DNA of 58,330 nt from assembly GCA_003696105.1 (NCBI GenBank), contig RFGE01000219.1:1-58330 (forward strand), given 5' to 3'. Below are positions 8,497-17,742 of this stretch, one piece after another. Each line of letters begins with the position of its first letter. Position 1 is the first letter of the stretch. This stretch comes from Deltaproteobacteria bacterium (GTDB lineage Bacteria > Myxococcota_A > Polyangia > Haliangiales > J016). The position numbers and the translations under genes were made by a program. The notes under the pieces are model-generated. The model had not been told where the DNA came from. It saw only the letters and a list, made by a program, of their open reading frames with translations, and ran no database searches.

Positions 8497-9963
8497 ATGG
8501 CAGCGATCGCGGGGCGGCGGCGCGCGATGGCGGTGGCGGCGGCGGTCGCGGCGATCGGCTGCCGCGGCGGCGACCGGCCAACGCCTCCGGGGGCGCCGCC
8601 CGATGCGTCGGCATCGCCCGCGCATGCATTGGCGTCGGCGCCGCCGGAGCCGCGGTCGCCGGCGCCCGCGCCGCCGGCGATCGCCGAGGCGGCCGTGCGC
8701 GGACTGGTCGATGCGTGGGCGCGGGCTCAAGCGGATGGCGACGCGAAGGCGCTCTCGGCGCTGTACGCCGACGGCTGTACGGGCGTCGACCGAACCGGCG
8801 GTCGGCTGGCCCGCTACTCGCGCGCCGCGTGGTTTGCCGCCCGCCCGCGCATCGCCCCCGCCGCGGCGCGCCGCGCGGTGGACGGCTTGCGCGTGACGGC
8901 CGGCGCGGTCGCGGCGGTCGCCGACTTCGCGTGGCGCGGGCCGGTCGACGCCGTACGAGTGCGGCTGGTTGCGGCTCGCCGTGGGGACGGACTCGCGATC
9001 GTGCGCGAAGAACTCGGGCCGGCCGACGTCGCCGGCGACGGTGCGGCGCCGGTGCCGGCAGACGTATTTTCGTTCGTGGTCACCGACGGCGGCGTGCCGT
9101 ACGTCGTCGTCGACCGCACCGCGCCGCGCGATTGGGCCGCCGGACCGCCCGTTCTCGTGTCGCGCGCGCCGGCGCGGGCGCTGTCGGCCGCGCGGCTCGA
9201 CGCGCTGCCGGCGCCGCTTCGGGCGTGGCGCGGCAAGGCCGTCGCGCTGTTTCGCCCGGCGGGCGCTCCGTGCACCGGACACGTCGACGGCCTGTACGTG
9301 TTGTCCGGCTTCGAGCCCCCGGCCGAAGCCGAAAACGCCTGGTCGACGATGGAGGATGCGGCCGTGGCAGCCGACATCGTGCGCACCGCGCCGGTCCATT
9401 GGTTGGTTGCGCGTGCACCGGAGGCATGCGCCGGCGCGCTGTGGGCGCGCGCCGACGACAAGAACCTGATTCCGCGCGCCGTGCGGTTGCCCGAAGGCGA
9501 CCGGCCTGACGTCGAAGCCGCCGCGACCGAGCACTTTCGCAAGCTCGCCGGCTACCGCGCGCGCCAGCGCGCGTACCGGCGGGCAGGTCGCCGCCACCCG
9601 TGGGACGCGGCCGCCGGAGGGCCGCTGGTCGTCGTGTTCGACGACCCCAAGGTCGGCCGGACGTTTGCGGCCGTCACGGTGCGTCCGGGTCGCGAGTGCG
9701 GTGGATGGACCGGGTCGCTGTGGGCGCTGTTCCAGTTGGTCGACGGCGGCCGTCGCCCGCGGCTGGTCGCGCTCACCGACCCCCGCGAGCCGGGACCGGC
9801 GTTCGTCCCGCAGACGTTGGCCGACGTCGACCGCGACGGCGACTTCGAAGTGATCGGCCACGGCGCGCTGGCGAAGCTCGTCGGGCGGACCTACCGAACC
9901 GTCGACCGCGCCGCGCTGCCGGCGCTCGACAGTCCGTGCGCCGCGGCGTCGGTCACTCGATGA
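8497..9963 (+). CDS. Exported lipoprotein with NTF2-like N-terminal domain
   Basis: 488 residues from ATG 8497. The start was chosen because TACAAT (8484-8489) lies 7 nt upstream and overlaps the alternative ATG at 8488. The N-terminus MAAIAGRRR plus a hydrophobic stretch ends at AAIGC, a lipobox. A Pro/Ala-rich spacer follows, then LVDAWARAQADGDAKALSALYA, the opening helix pattern of SnoaL/NTF2-like domains, with DRTGGRLARYSRAAWFAAR after it. The remaining 330 residues are an unrecognised globular region ending in a segment that resembles a VCBS/FG-GAP-like tail (ADVDRDGDFEVIGHG). The stop overlaps the convergent broken gene by 11 bp. Function unknown; cell-surface or periplasmic location is inferred from the lipobox. 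Confidence 0.7.
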   Translation: MAAIAGRRRAMAVAAAVAAIGCRGGDRPTPPGAPPDASASPAHALASAPPEPRSPAPAPPAIAEAAVRGLVDAWARAQADGDAKALSALYADGCTGVDRTGGRLARYSRAAWFAARPRIAPAAARRAVDGLRVTAGAVAAVADFAWRGPVDAVRVRLVAARRGDGLAIVREELGPADVAGDGAAPVPADVFSFVVTDGGVPYVVVDRTAPRDWAAGPPVLVSRAPARALSAARLDALPAPLRAWRGKAVALFRPAGAPCTGHVDGLYVLSGFEPPAEAENAWSTMEDAAVAADIVRTAPVHWLVARAPEACAGALWARADDKNLIPRAVRLPEGDRPDVEAAATEHFRKLAGYRARQRAYRRAGRRHPWDAAAGGPLVVVFDDPKVGRTFAAVTVRPGRECGGWTGSLWALFQLVDGGRRPRLVALTDPREPGPAFVPQTLADVDRDGDFEVIGHGALAKLVGRTYRTVDRAALPALDSPCAAASVTR

Positions 9964-10967
9964 CCGGCACCGACGTGGTGACCGCCGCGCCCCACCATCG
10001 CACGCTGCCGCTGTCGACGAGCGTGGCCGCGCCGGTCGCGGGGTCGAGCAGGACGAATTGGCCGTCATCGGTGAAGCCGAACACGCGGTTGCCCCAGAAG
10101 CCGACTCCCCAGATGTCCGCCACGCCGGTGTCGCCGATCACGGTTGCGGCGCCGGTCGTCGGATCGACGCGCGCCAGCAGGTCCGTGCCGGCGCCGCCTT
10201 GTTTGACCGTGGCGACGGTGCCGAACCCGGCCACCGACACGATGTCGCCGCTGGACGTGAGCTGTCCGCCGTAAAAGGCTGTTGCGCACAGCCGCTGGCT
10301 GCGGTCGCGATCTGCGGGCGATCTTCGCCGTACGTCCTTGCGCCCTTCGGTACCGTATGTGGATACGCGCCCTCGTGCGCTACGGGTGTGCGCCGAACCT
10401 CGCCTCGCATCTCGCAACCTCGCTGGCGCGCCTATACGCAACAGCCTCCCAGCGGCCGATCGGCGTGCTCGCGCCGGTGATCGGGTCGATGCGCACGAAC
10501 GACCCGTCGAGCGCGGCGCCGACGAGGGTCTCGTCGCCGGTCGGACCGACCTGCTGCGCCGGAATGAACGACAGGCCGTTGAACTGCCCGTCGAGATCCG
10601 CGAGGTACCTGCACGCCGCCGTGGCTTCGTCCACGGCGTACACTTTGTCGAACGAGATGCCGATCAGGCGGCCATCTTTGTCGATGGCAATGTCGGTCAT
10701 CCGGTCGGCGCCGGCGGGCCATGGAAACGGGCCGACGAGGGTCACCGCCAGCGTGTCCGGATCGACGCGGTACAGTTCCGTGGCGCTGTGCGCAAACACG
10801 GCGGCGTCTGCCGGCTGCGGCGCGGCATCGGCACGACTGAAGCCGGCGTCGGCGCGCGTACCCGCGTCGCGCAGGCCGTCGCCGCCGTCACCGATGCGCG
10901 GACCGCAGCGGACGGCCGCGGGCGCGACCGCGGCCCACCGTGCCGCGCGCCTGCCGACCGTCCCCAT
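9953..10967 (-). pseudogene. Beta-propeller-type exported protein gene split by a 170-bp insertion
   Basis: The 5' part (from ATG 10967, AGGAGGG ribosome site) encodes about 170 residues with propeller-like units: ELYRVDPDTLAVTLVGPF, AIDKDGRLIGIS, VRIDPITGASTPIGRW. The same style continues in a different frame from about 10275 down to the stop at 9953 (LLARVDPTTGAATVIGDTG, FVLLDPATGAATLVDSG). Between them lies the inverted-repeat-bounded element at 10277-10446; in the upstream frame it introduces a TAG at 10380-10382. The two halves would join across one blade, so a single gene was probably interrupted. No function is assigned beyond a secreted or periplasmic repeat protein. Two short separate products are possible but less likely. 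Confidence 0.72.
10277..10446. mobile_element. MITE-like element, 170 bp, with 10-bp perfect terminal inverted repeats
   Basis: GGCTGTTGCG at 10277-10286 is matched by its exact reverse complement CGCAACAGCC at 10437-10446; extended inward the match is 12 of 14 bases. The inside has no long open frame of its own and contains CGTAT-GTGG-ATACG (10354-10367) and the palindrome CGGTACCG (10348-10355), so it could fold. No target-site duplication is visible. It sits exactly where the propeller gene loses its frame. No other copy is seen in the window, so mobility is inferred from the ends and the disrupted host gene. Confidence 0.6.
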
Positions 10968-11014
10968 CCCTCCTGGCTCTCCGCGGTGCCCGTTTGGCCG
11001 TCCGCCGGTGGCGA

Positions 11015-11929
11015 TCACGGGATCGGCGGCAACTCGTTGCACGCGCGATCGATGATCGCGAACGCCTCGTCGAGGCCGTCTTCCAAGTTCCCCTGGCACA
11101 GGTCCCACCACACGCCACGATCTTGCGCCATGAACAGGTCGGTGATCTGGCGCAACTTGACCGCCTCGTCCGCCTGGCCGTACGCGCCGTTGCACCCGCC
11201 CGGTTGGCCGCCGCCGATGCCGACGAACACGATGCGCTTCGGGTCGCCGAACTTGGTCGCCACGAGCCGATCGTAGACCTCCTGTGCCGTCGCGTTCGGC
11301 ACGGGCTGCTCGTCTTCGTCGGTGATGGCGAGAACGACCAGCAGCGCCTCCGGGCGCGAGAAGCCGGCGTTGGGGCCGGTCGAGTAGGGCGGCTCGAGCG
11401 AGGCGGCGGCGGCGGACGCGGGTTGCTCGTCGTCGTTGTCGCCGGTGCAGTTGTTGCGCTTGTCGAGGTCGCCGACGCACGCGAACTCGGCGTTGAGGTT
11501 GGGCGACGAGCTGTCAATCCACACCTGTCCGCTCGAGAAGTTGCAGTCGGCGCCGGCGCTGTTGGTCGTGTGGTAGTTGGCCGGATCCGGACAGGCGTCG
11601 AGCGTGGCGACCCGGAAGTTGTCGAGTCCCATGCCGACTTGCGGCAGCCGCTGCGCGAACGCCGGGAACACGATGTCGCGGATCGCGACCAACTCCTCGG
11701 TCATGGAACCCGATGGATCCACGGCGATGATCATGTCCACGAGGCGGCAGGCCGACGGCGGCGCGGCGTCGGGACAGTGTTCCTGGCAGGCGTGGCCGCC
11801 GCCGTCCCCGGACACGCCGCCATCGCCGGTGACGTCGTCGTCGTCGCCTCCCACTTCACCGTCGCCGCACGCGCCCGCGAGCGGGACGCACACCGCGAGG
11901 ATCCAGCCCAGCTTGATCAGTGCGCGCAT
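11015..11929 (-). CDS. von Willebrand factor A domain lipoprotein
   Basis: 304 residues from the second in-frame ATG (11929), chosen because GGGAGG lies 7 nt upstream. Signal sequence MRALIKLGWILAVCVPLAGAC ends in a lipobox, followed by an Asp/Gly-rich linker. The VWA domain opens with DMIIAVDPSGSM, containing the DxSxS metal-ion-dependent adhesion site, near residue 65. Later come VVLAITDEDEQP and IVFVGIGGGQPGG, normal VWA strands. Several Cys pairs suggest an oxidising extracytoplasmic environment. VWA lipoproteins typically bind proteins or matrix in a metal-dependent way; the partner is unknown. It stands 48 bp upstream of the broken propeller gene on the same strand, so the two may have been co-transcribed. 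Confidence 0.88.
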   Translation of the reverse strand: MRALIKLGWILAVCVPLAGACGDGEVGGDDDDVTGDGGVSGDGGGHACQEHCPDAAPPSACRLVDMIIAVDPSGSMTEELVAIRDIVFPAFAQRLPQVGMGLDNFRVATLDACPDPANYHTTNSAGADCNFSSGQVWIDSSSPNLNAEFACVGDLDKRNNCTGDNDDEQPASAAAASLEPPYSTGPNAGFSRPEALLVVLAITDEDEQPVPNATAQEVYDRLVATKFGDPKRIVFVGIGGGQPGGCNGAYGQADEAVKLRQITDLFMAQDRGVWWDLCQGNLEDGLDEAFAIIDRACNELPPIP

Positions 11930-12285
11930 CGAATGCCTCCCGGCTCGGCCCGTCTCGCGGACGAACACCGCCGATCATAGTACGAGTTGTGAAACGACAG
12001 GTACACGAACCCACCTGCCTGCATAGCAAGGGGCGTGCCGAGGTGAGCTCGCGCACGCGGCGGGCTCGCCGAGAGCGCGTCTACACGTAATCCAGACCAC
12101 GACCGCGCCGTAGCCGCGCGCGATTTCAGCCGACCGCGGCGCGGCGAACGCGCGCGGATCCGGCGCGCGCGGCGCCGGGCGTGCCGCAGGCCGGGGCGCC
12201 CAGTGGGGCTGCCGTCGCCACCGGGGTGCGCGGGAGACCGCAGGCCGCTCGCGGACGCGCGCGGCGCGCCGCGCCCGGGGCGCGA
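11930..12285. other. Intergenic region of 356 bp
   Basis: No gene is seen. The right end, just after the GH15 stop, holds a GC-only palindrome (GCGCGGCGCGCC type) that can form a strong hairpin but has no T-tract. The left end is the only AT-rich part: TACTAT/TATGAT on the minus strand at 11974-11982 is a plausible -10 for the VWA lipoprotein, giving a leader of about 40 nt that carries its GGGAGG site. The middle looks featureless. Confidence 0.5.
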
Positions 12286-14052
12286 TTACACCAGCGCCAG
12301 CTCCGGCGGCGCGATCGCAAACGCCGCGTTGATGAGCCCGACGTGCGAGTAGGTCTGCGGGAAGTTGCCCCACTGCGTCCCGGTGGCCGGATCGATGTCC
12401 TCCGACAGCAGGCCGACGTGGTTGGCGTGGTCGACGAGCGCCTCGAACACGGCGCGCGCCTCGTCGCGTCGACCGACGCGGGCGAGCGCCTCGGCGTACC
12501 AGAAGCCGCACGCGGTGAACGCCGCGTGCGTCTCGCCGATGCCGTCGTGGTGGCGATATCGGTACAGCAGGTGGGGGCGCGCGGCGAGGCGTGCGGCGGT
12601 GTTGCGGACGTGGGGATCGGCGTGCGGATGGTCGCGGCCGAGCAGGCCGACGTTGACCATCATCATCAGCGACGCGTCCGCCTCGTCGCTGTCGACGGCG
12701 TCCGCGTAGTAGCCGCGGTCGTCGCGCCAACAGCGCTGGTCGATGAGGTCCGCGGCGCGCTCGGCGACGCGGCGCGCCCGCCGGAGCAAATCGTCGTCGC
12801 GGTAGCGCGCCGCGACGCGGGCCGCCGCACGGCCGCCGGTCCAGTGCATCAGCAACGAAAACGTGTGCAGCCGCTCGCGATCGCGCTTTTCCCACGGGCC
12901 GACGTCGGGCTGGTCGATCGTGCGTTCGATGCCAGCCAAGAGCCGCGACAACAGCGCCGATGCGTCGCCGCCGGCGGAGTCGCGAAACCGCATGTCGAGA
13001 AACAGCGGTGCGATGGCGGCGATCATCTCGCCGTAGACGTCGTGCTGGCGTTGCGCGTACGCGGCGTTTCCGATCCGCACCGGCCCGCCGCCCGCCGCGC
13101 CAGCGAGGTGGTCGAGGACCACCTCGTCGAGCGTGCGCTCGCCGGCAATGCCGTAGACCGGCTGCAGCGCGCCGTCGCTCTCCTCGGCGATGTTGGCGAG
13201 GTAGCGGACGAACCGCTCCATCTCCTCGAACTGGCCGAGGCGGCGCAGCGCGCCGAGGGTGAAGCATGCATCGCGCAACCAGCAGTAGCGGTAGTCCCAG
13301 GTGCGGCCCGAGTTCGGGTACTCGGGCAAGCTCGTCGTCGTCGCCGCGGTGATCGCGCCGGTGTCCTCAAACTGGTGTAGCTTCAACGCGAGGGCGGACC
13401 GGATGACTTCGGCGTGGTAGTCGTCGGGCAGCACGCCGTGTTTGACCCACGTCTGCCAGTAGCGCACGGTGCGGTGATAGAACACCTCGCACGTCTCGGT
13501 CAGCGGCGCCTCGAGCGGTTGGCCCCACGTGAGCACCAAGTAGACATCGTCCGAGAGCACGAACGGTCGGCCCTCGTTGACGAAGTGGAGCGACGCGTTC
13601 GTCGTGAGCCGCAGGTGGGCGTCCGGCAGTTGATAGCGGATGTGGTTGCTCGCCGGCTGCGGTGTCGGAACCACGCGGCCGTAGTCGTAGACCGGCCGGC
13701 ACACGACCCGCACCACGGGCCGGCCGGACAGCCGGCGGATGCGCCGCACGAGCATCGTCGGCTTGTAGAACCGCTCGTACTCGCGGAAGCGCGGCGCGAA
13801 GTCGAGTACCTCGAAGTCGCCGGACGCGGTGCGAAAGTACGTCTTGACCACGTTGGTGTTCGGCAGATACTCCTGCGCGGTCGAGAACGCGCCGTCGCGC
13901 GGCGCGACGGAGAATTCGCCCCCGCGCTCGCGATCGAGCAGTCCGCCGAACACGAAGCTCGAGTCGAACCGCGGCCAGCACAGCCACTGCACGCGGGCGC
14001 GGTCGTCGATCAGCGCCTGATAGCCGCAATTGCCGATGAGACAGAGGTTCAC
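12286..14052 (-). CDS. Glycoside hydrolase family 15 protein (trehalase/glucoamylase-like)
   Basis: 588 residues from GTG 14052; ATG 14073 would add seven. I prefer GTG because homologues begin close to LCLIGNCGYQALID and because TACTCT lies 9 nt upstream. Family features are WLCWPRFDSSFVFGGLLD near the start, RTWDYRYCWLRDACFTLGA near residue 245, GALQPVYGIAGERTLDE with candidate catalytic acids, and a C-terminal GTQWGNFPQTYSHVGLI. GH15 enzymes are inverting alpha-glucosidases; related bacterial proteins cleave trehalose or maltodextrins. Divergent from a trehalose synthase gene 30 bp away, so trehalose hydrolysis or glycogen-linked recycling is the best inference. It has no signal peptide, so it is cytoplasmic. 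Confidence 0.88.
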   Translation of the reverse strand: MNLCLIGNCGYQALIDDRARVQWLCWPRFDSSFVFGGLLDRERGGEFSVAPRDGAFSTAQEYLPNTNVVKTYFRTASGDFEVLDFAPRFREYERFYKPTMLVRRIRRLSGRPVVRVVCRPVYDYGRVVPTPQPASNHIRYQLPDAHLRLTTNASLHFVNEGRPFVLSDDVYLVLTWGQPLEAPLTETCEVFYHRTVRYWQTWVKHGVLPDDYHAEVIRSALALKLHQFEDTGAITAATTTSLPEYPNSGRTWDYRYCWLRDACFTLGALRRLGQFEEMERFVRYLANIAEESDGALQPVYGIAGERTLDEVVLDHLAGAAGGGPVRIGNAAYAQRQHDVYGEMIAAIAPLFLDMRFRDSAGGDASALLSRLLAGIERTIDQPDVGPWEKRDRERLHTFSLLMHWTGGRAAARVAARYRDDDLLRRARRVAERAADLIDQRCWRDDRGYYADAVDSDEADASLMMMVNVGLLGRDHPHADPHVRNTAARLAARPHLLYRYRHHDGIGETHAAFTACGFWYAEALARVGRRDEARAVFEALVDHANHVGLLSEDIDPATGTQWGNFPQTYSHVGLINAAFAIAPPELALV

Positions 14053-14082
14053 GGAGGCGGCAGAGTATGACATAAGCGAGCC

Positions 14083-16311
14083 ATGGCGGACTCGAGACTC
14101 CTCGTCGCGTCCGTGCGGTTGCCCGTGTCGCTCCACCGCCGCGACCACGCGTGGGCCGTCGCTCCGAGCCCCGGCGGGCTCGCGACGGCGCTCCGATCGG
14201 TCGCCGAGCGCCGCGCGTTCACCTGGCTCGGCTGGCCGGGCGCGCACGTGCCACCGGCCGAGCGTGACGCGGTGCGCGCTCGACTCGCCACCGCGGGCGC
14301 GGTGCCTATCTTTCTGGGCAAACGCGAGTTTGCGGGCTTCTACGAGCAGTTCAGCAACCGGCTGATCTGGCCGCTGTTTCACAACCTGCCCGAGCGCCTG
14401 CACTACGACCGAGCCGCGTGGCGCCACTACCGCCAGGTCAACGCGCGCTTCGCCGACGCGATCGCCGAGCAGGCACGGCCCGGGGACACGATCTGGGTAC
14501 ACGATTACCAACTCGCGCTGGTGCCGCAGATGCTGCGGGAGCGCAAGGTCGCGGGGCCGATCGGGTTCTTCTTGCACATCCCGTTTCCGTCGGCGGAGAC
14601 GTACCGCACGCTGCCCGTGCGCGAGGAGGTACTGCGCGGCATGCTCGGAGCCGACCTCGTCGGGTTCCACACCTACGAGTACGTGAGCCACTTTCGGAGC
14701 GCGTGTTTGCGCGTTCTCGGCGTCGACTCGGAGCCGGAGACGGTGTACTTGCCGTCGCACTCGGCCCAACTCGGCGTGTTGCCCATCGGCATCGACCCGG
14801 ACGAGATCGCGCGCCTGCGCGACACCGACGAGGCGCGCGAAGAGTTGGAACGCCTGCGGCGCCGGTTCGCCGGCAAGAAGCTCGTCGTAGGCGTCGACCG
14901 CCTCGACTATACCAAGGGCATTCCGCAGAAGCTCCTCGCGTTCGAGGAGCTGCTCGCCGCCAACCCGCGGCTGCGCGGCAAAGTCGTGCTGATCCAGGTG
15001 GCGGCGCCGTCGCGGACCGGAGTTGCCGAGTACCAGGAGCTCAAGCGCGAGGTGGACGAACTCGTCGGTCGGATCAATGGCCGGTTCGGAGCGACCGACG
15101 ACGTGCCCGTCGTATACATCAATCGAAACTTGTCGCGCGCGCGGCTCACGGCGCTGTACCGCGCGGCGGACGTCGCGCTGGTCACGCCGGTCCGCGACGG
15201 GATGAATCTGGTGTGCCTCGAGTACGTCGCCGCGCGCGGCGACGATCCCGGCGAACTGGTGCTCAGCGAGTTCGCGGGCGCGGCGGCCTGCCTGTCCGGC
15301 GCGCGCCTCGTCAACCCGCACAACCCGGAGCACGTGGCCGAGGTGCTCGCGGCCGCGCTCGACGCGGTGCCGGACCGGACGGCGTTCGAGCACATGACGG
15401 AGTTCGTGTACACGAATACGTCGGCGGCGTGGGCCGAGCGGTTCCTGCGCCGCCTGGAGGCGCGCTACGAAGAACTGCACGCGGGCGTCCAGCGCCTCGA
15501 CGTCGCCAAGCTGGATGCGCGGTCGACCGACACGCGCGGGCACCGCCCGCTGGTCCTGCTCGACTACGACGGCACACTACAACCGCACGCGAGCGTGCCG
15601 TCGGCCGCCGCACCGACCCGGCGCGTGCGCGACACGCTCGCCGCGCTGGCCGAGCTGGCGACCGTGTACGTCGTGAGCGGCCGGCCCGCCGACGTGCTCG
15701 ACGCGTGGCTCGGCGATCTGCCGATCGGGCTGGTGTGCGAACACGGCCTCAACGTGCGGCCGCCGGGCGGCCGATGGCCGGAGGTGCCGCACATCGACCG
15801 GGACGTGCTCGAGTCGGTCGTACGGCCGGTGTTGCGCGACTTCGTCGACCGGACCCCCGGCAGCAAGATCGAGGACAAGCGCGCGTCGCTGGCGTGGCAC
15901 TACCGGGCCGCCGACCCGAAGCTCGGCGCGTGGCGCGCGCACGAACTGCTCGCGCTGCTCGAGGAGCGGCTGCGCGGCGAGGAGTTTTCCGTGCTGGTCG
16001 GTTCGCGCGTCGTGGAGATCCGCCACCGCGAGATCAGCAAGGGGCGCGTGGCCGCGCGGTTGCTCGACGGCGTGGCGCGCGAGGCGTTGGTCGTGTGCGC
16101 GGGCAACGATCGGACCGACGAGGAGATGTTCGATGCCGTGCTGCGGTCGGGCCACGAGCGCGTCATCGTGTGCCACGTCGAGGGGCGCAACACGATCGCG
16201 CCGTACTTCGTCGAGACGCCGGCCGAGCTGCTCGACCAGCTGGGGGTGTTGATCGACCGCTGGCGCGCCGAGCGCGGAGAGGGCGTCGGGCGCGGCGCCG
16301 CGGCTCCGTGA
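14083..16311 (+). CDS. Bifunctional trehalose-6-phosphate synthase/phosphatase
   Basis: 742 residues. The synthase half (about 1-480, GT20) shows WVHDYQLALVPQMLR, FLHIPFPSAETYRTLP, VGVDRLDYTKGIP and VTPVRDGMNLVCLEYVAAR, the donor and glucose-6-phosphate binding motifs. The phosphatase half (about 490-735, HAD fold) shows LVLLDYDGTL with its nucleophile Asp, VVSGRPADVL, and CAGNDRTDEEMF. Together they convert UDP-glucose (or another NDP-glucose) plus glucose-6-phosphate to trehalose. The one-polypeptide fusion is like the yeast/plant class II and some bacterial proteins. Divergent from the GH15 gene with 30 bp between starts, so synthesis and breakdown may be co-regulated. Confidence 0.93.
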   Translation: MADSRLLVASVRLPVSLHRRDHAWAVAPSPGGLATALRSVAERRAFTWLGWPGAHVPPAERDAVRARLATAGAVPIFLGKREFAGFYEQFSNRLIWPLFHNLPERLHYDRAAWRHYRQVNARFADAIAEQARPGDTIWVHDYQLALVPQMLRERKVAGPIGFFLHIPFPSAETYRTLPVREEVLRGMLGADLVGFHTYEYVSHFRSACLRVLGVDSEPETVYLPSHSAQLGVLPIGIDPDEIARLRDTDEAREELERLRRRFAGKKLVVGVDRLDYTKGIPQKLLAFEELLAANPRLRGKVVLIQVAAPSRTGVAEYQELKREVDELVGRINGRFGATDDVPVVYINRNLSRARLTALYRAADVALVTPVRDGMNLVCLEYVAARGDDPGELVLSEFAGAAACLSGARLVNPHNPEHVAEVLAAALDAVPDRTAFEHMTEFVYTNTSAAWAERFLRRLEARYEELHAGVQRLDVAKLDARSTDTRGHRPLVLLDYDGTLQPHASVPSAAAPTRRVRDTLAALAELATVYVVSGRPADVLDAWLGDLPIGLVCEHGLNVRPPGGRWPEVPHIDRDVLESVVRPVLRDFVDRTPGSKIEDKRASLAWHYRAADPKLGAWRAHELLALLEERLRGEEFSVLVGSRVVEIRHREISKGRVAARLLDGVAREALVVCAGNDRTDEEMFDAVLRSGHERVIVCHVEGRNTIAPYFVETPAELLDQLGVLIDRWRAERGEGVGRGAAAP

Positions 16312-16349
16312 CCGCGCGCCCGCGAGCGCGCGCCGCGCCGCGGCCGTGG

Positions 16350-16362
16350 TAGGGTCGGCGGC
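16350..16362 (+). promoter_or_regulatory. Candidate -10 of a leaderless transcript (symporter)
   Basis: TAGGGT at 16350-16355 ends 7 nt before GTG 16363, and there is no purine-rich ribosome site. It is one of about 19 such arrangements in the window. Confidence 0.45.
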
Positions 16363-17646
16363 GTGCAGACGGAGACGTCTGGCGCGTGGTACCGGCGCCT
16401 TCACAACCAGGTGTTGCTCGCGATGGTGCTCGGCGCGGCGGTCGGGCTCGCGGGTGGCCCTGCCGCGGCGGACAAGGTCGGCTGGCTCGGCACGGTGTTC
16501 GTCCAGCTGCTCAAGATGGTCATCGTGCCGCTCGTGTTCTTCTCGGTCGCGACCGGCGTCGCATCCGTCGGCACCGGCCGCGACCTCGGCCGGCTGGGCT
16601 TGAAGACCCTGGCCTACTACGTGACCACGAGCCTGGCGGCCATTTTCGTCGGCCAACTGCTCGTCAACGCGATCCGGCCGGGCGTCGGCGCGTCGTTCGA
16701 GGGGCTCGCGTCGAAGACGGTACCGCAGGTCGCGCAGCCCGCGGGCGCCGGCCAGTTCGCGCTCGACCTGCTGCTTCGGTTCATTCCGAAAAATCCGATC
16801 GAGGCGTTCGCCGGCGGCGAGATGCTCGGCATCATCGGCTTCGCGATCTTCGTCGGCGTCGCGATCTCGCACAGTCCCATCCAGGTCCGCGACCGCGCGA
16901 AGACGGCGTTCGACGCCGCGTTCGAGGTCATGATGACCCTCACCGGGTTCGCGATCAAGGTGCTGCCGCTGGGCGTGTTCGGCCTCATCGCCGTGGCGGC
17001 GACGTCGGCCGACGCGGCCACCGTGCGCGCTCTCGTCAAGTACGTCGTGACGATCGCGCTCGGGTTGGCGATTCACGCCGGCGTCACGCTGCCGCTGTTG
17101 TTGATCGTGCTCGGGCGCGTGAGCCCGCGGGCGCACGCGCGCGCGATGCGCGACGCGTTGCTCACCGCGTTTTCGACGAGCAGCTCGGCGGCCACGATGC
17201 CGGTGACACTCGACGGCGTCGAGCGCCGCGCGGGCGTGAGCAAGCGCGTCGCCAACTTCGTCATCCCGGTGGGCGCGACCGTGAACATGGACGGCACGGC
17301 CCTGTACGAGTGCGTCGGCGTGATCTTCATCGCGCAGGCGCTCGGCTTCGACCTCAGCGCGGCGCAGCAGGCGACGATCGTCGTCACGGCGCTGGCGGCG
17401 TCGATCGGCGCCGCCGGCATCCCGTCGGCCGGGCTGGTGATGATCTTCATCGTCCTCGAGGCGGTCGGCCTCGCGGGCGAGGCGGCGACGGTCATCGTCG
17501 GGGTGATGCTCGCGATCGACCGCCCGCTCGACATGATGCGGACGGCGGTCAACATCTGGTCCGACTCGTGCGGGGCCGTGATCGTCGCGCGCTCGGAGGG
17601 CGAGGAGCTGCCGGCGCTGGCGCGGCCGCGGCCGGCGGTGCGGTGA
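16363..17646 (+). CDS. Dicarboxylate/amino acid:cation symporter (DAACS family)
   Basis: 427 residues starting with GTG. Eight or so hydrophobic helices are visible, with re-entrant loop sequence FSTSSSAATMPVTL near residue 270, the family signature NMDGTALYECVGVIFIAQ near 308, and the second hairpin AASIGAAGIPSAGLVM near 345. SLC1/GltP-DctA proteins couple Na+ or H+ influx to uptake of glutamate, aspartate, serine or C4-dicarboxylates across the inner membrane. Substrate is not resolved: the family Asp/Arg in helix 8 appear as DRPLDMMRTAVNIWSD, where Arg suggests an acidic substrate. It is a single gene with its own putative leaderless promoter. Confidence 0.93.
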   Translation: MQTETSGAWYRRLHNQVLLAMVLGAAVGLAGGPAAADKVGWLGTVFVQLLKMVIVPLVFFSVATGVASVGTGRDLGRLGLKTLAYYVTTSLAAIFVGQLLVNAIRPGVGASFEGLASKTVPQVAQPAGAGQFALDLLLRFIPKNPIEAFAGGEMLGIIGFAIFVGVAISHSPIQVRDRAKTAFDAAFEVMMTLTGFAIKVLPLGVFGLIAVAATSADAATVRALVKYVVTIALGLAIHAGVTLPLLLIVLGRVSPRAHARAMRDALLTAFSTSSSAATMPVTLDGVERRAGVSKRVANFVIPVGATVNMDGTALYECVGVIFIAQALGFDLSAAQQATIVVTALAASIGAAGIPSAGLVMIFIVLEAVGLAGEAATVIVGVMLAIDRPLDMMRTAVNIWSDSCGAVIVARSEGEELPALARPRPAVR

Positions 17647-17742
17647 CCGCCGGCGGCCGCGGGCGGCCCGCCGCGGGCAAGTGGCCCGGGCCGGCGTGCA
17701 GCGCTTGACGGCGAGCACGATTTTCCGCAGACTGCCCCGGCC

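Noticed and set aside
10380-10382. Recoded stop (selenocysteine) in the broken propeller gene
   Set aside because: The stop is TAG, not TGA, and the frame after it does not resume the propeller sequence.
10065-10440. Open frames inside the 170-bp element as a separate gene
   Set aside because: They are short, without a ribosome site, and cross the inverted repeats; more likely neutral sequence.
12286-15543. N-terminal extension of the GH15 frame to 1085 codons
   Set aside because: The extra part is antisense to the trehalose synthase motifs and has no domain signature.
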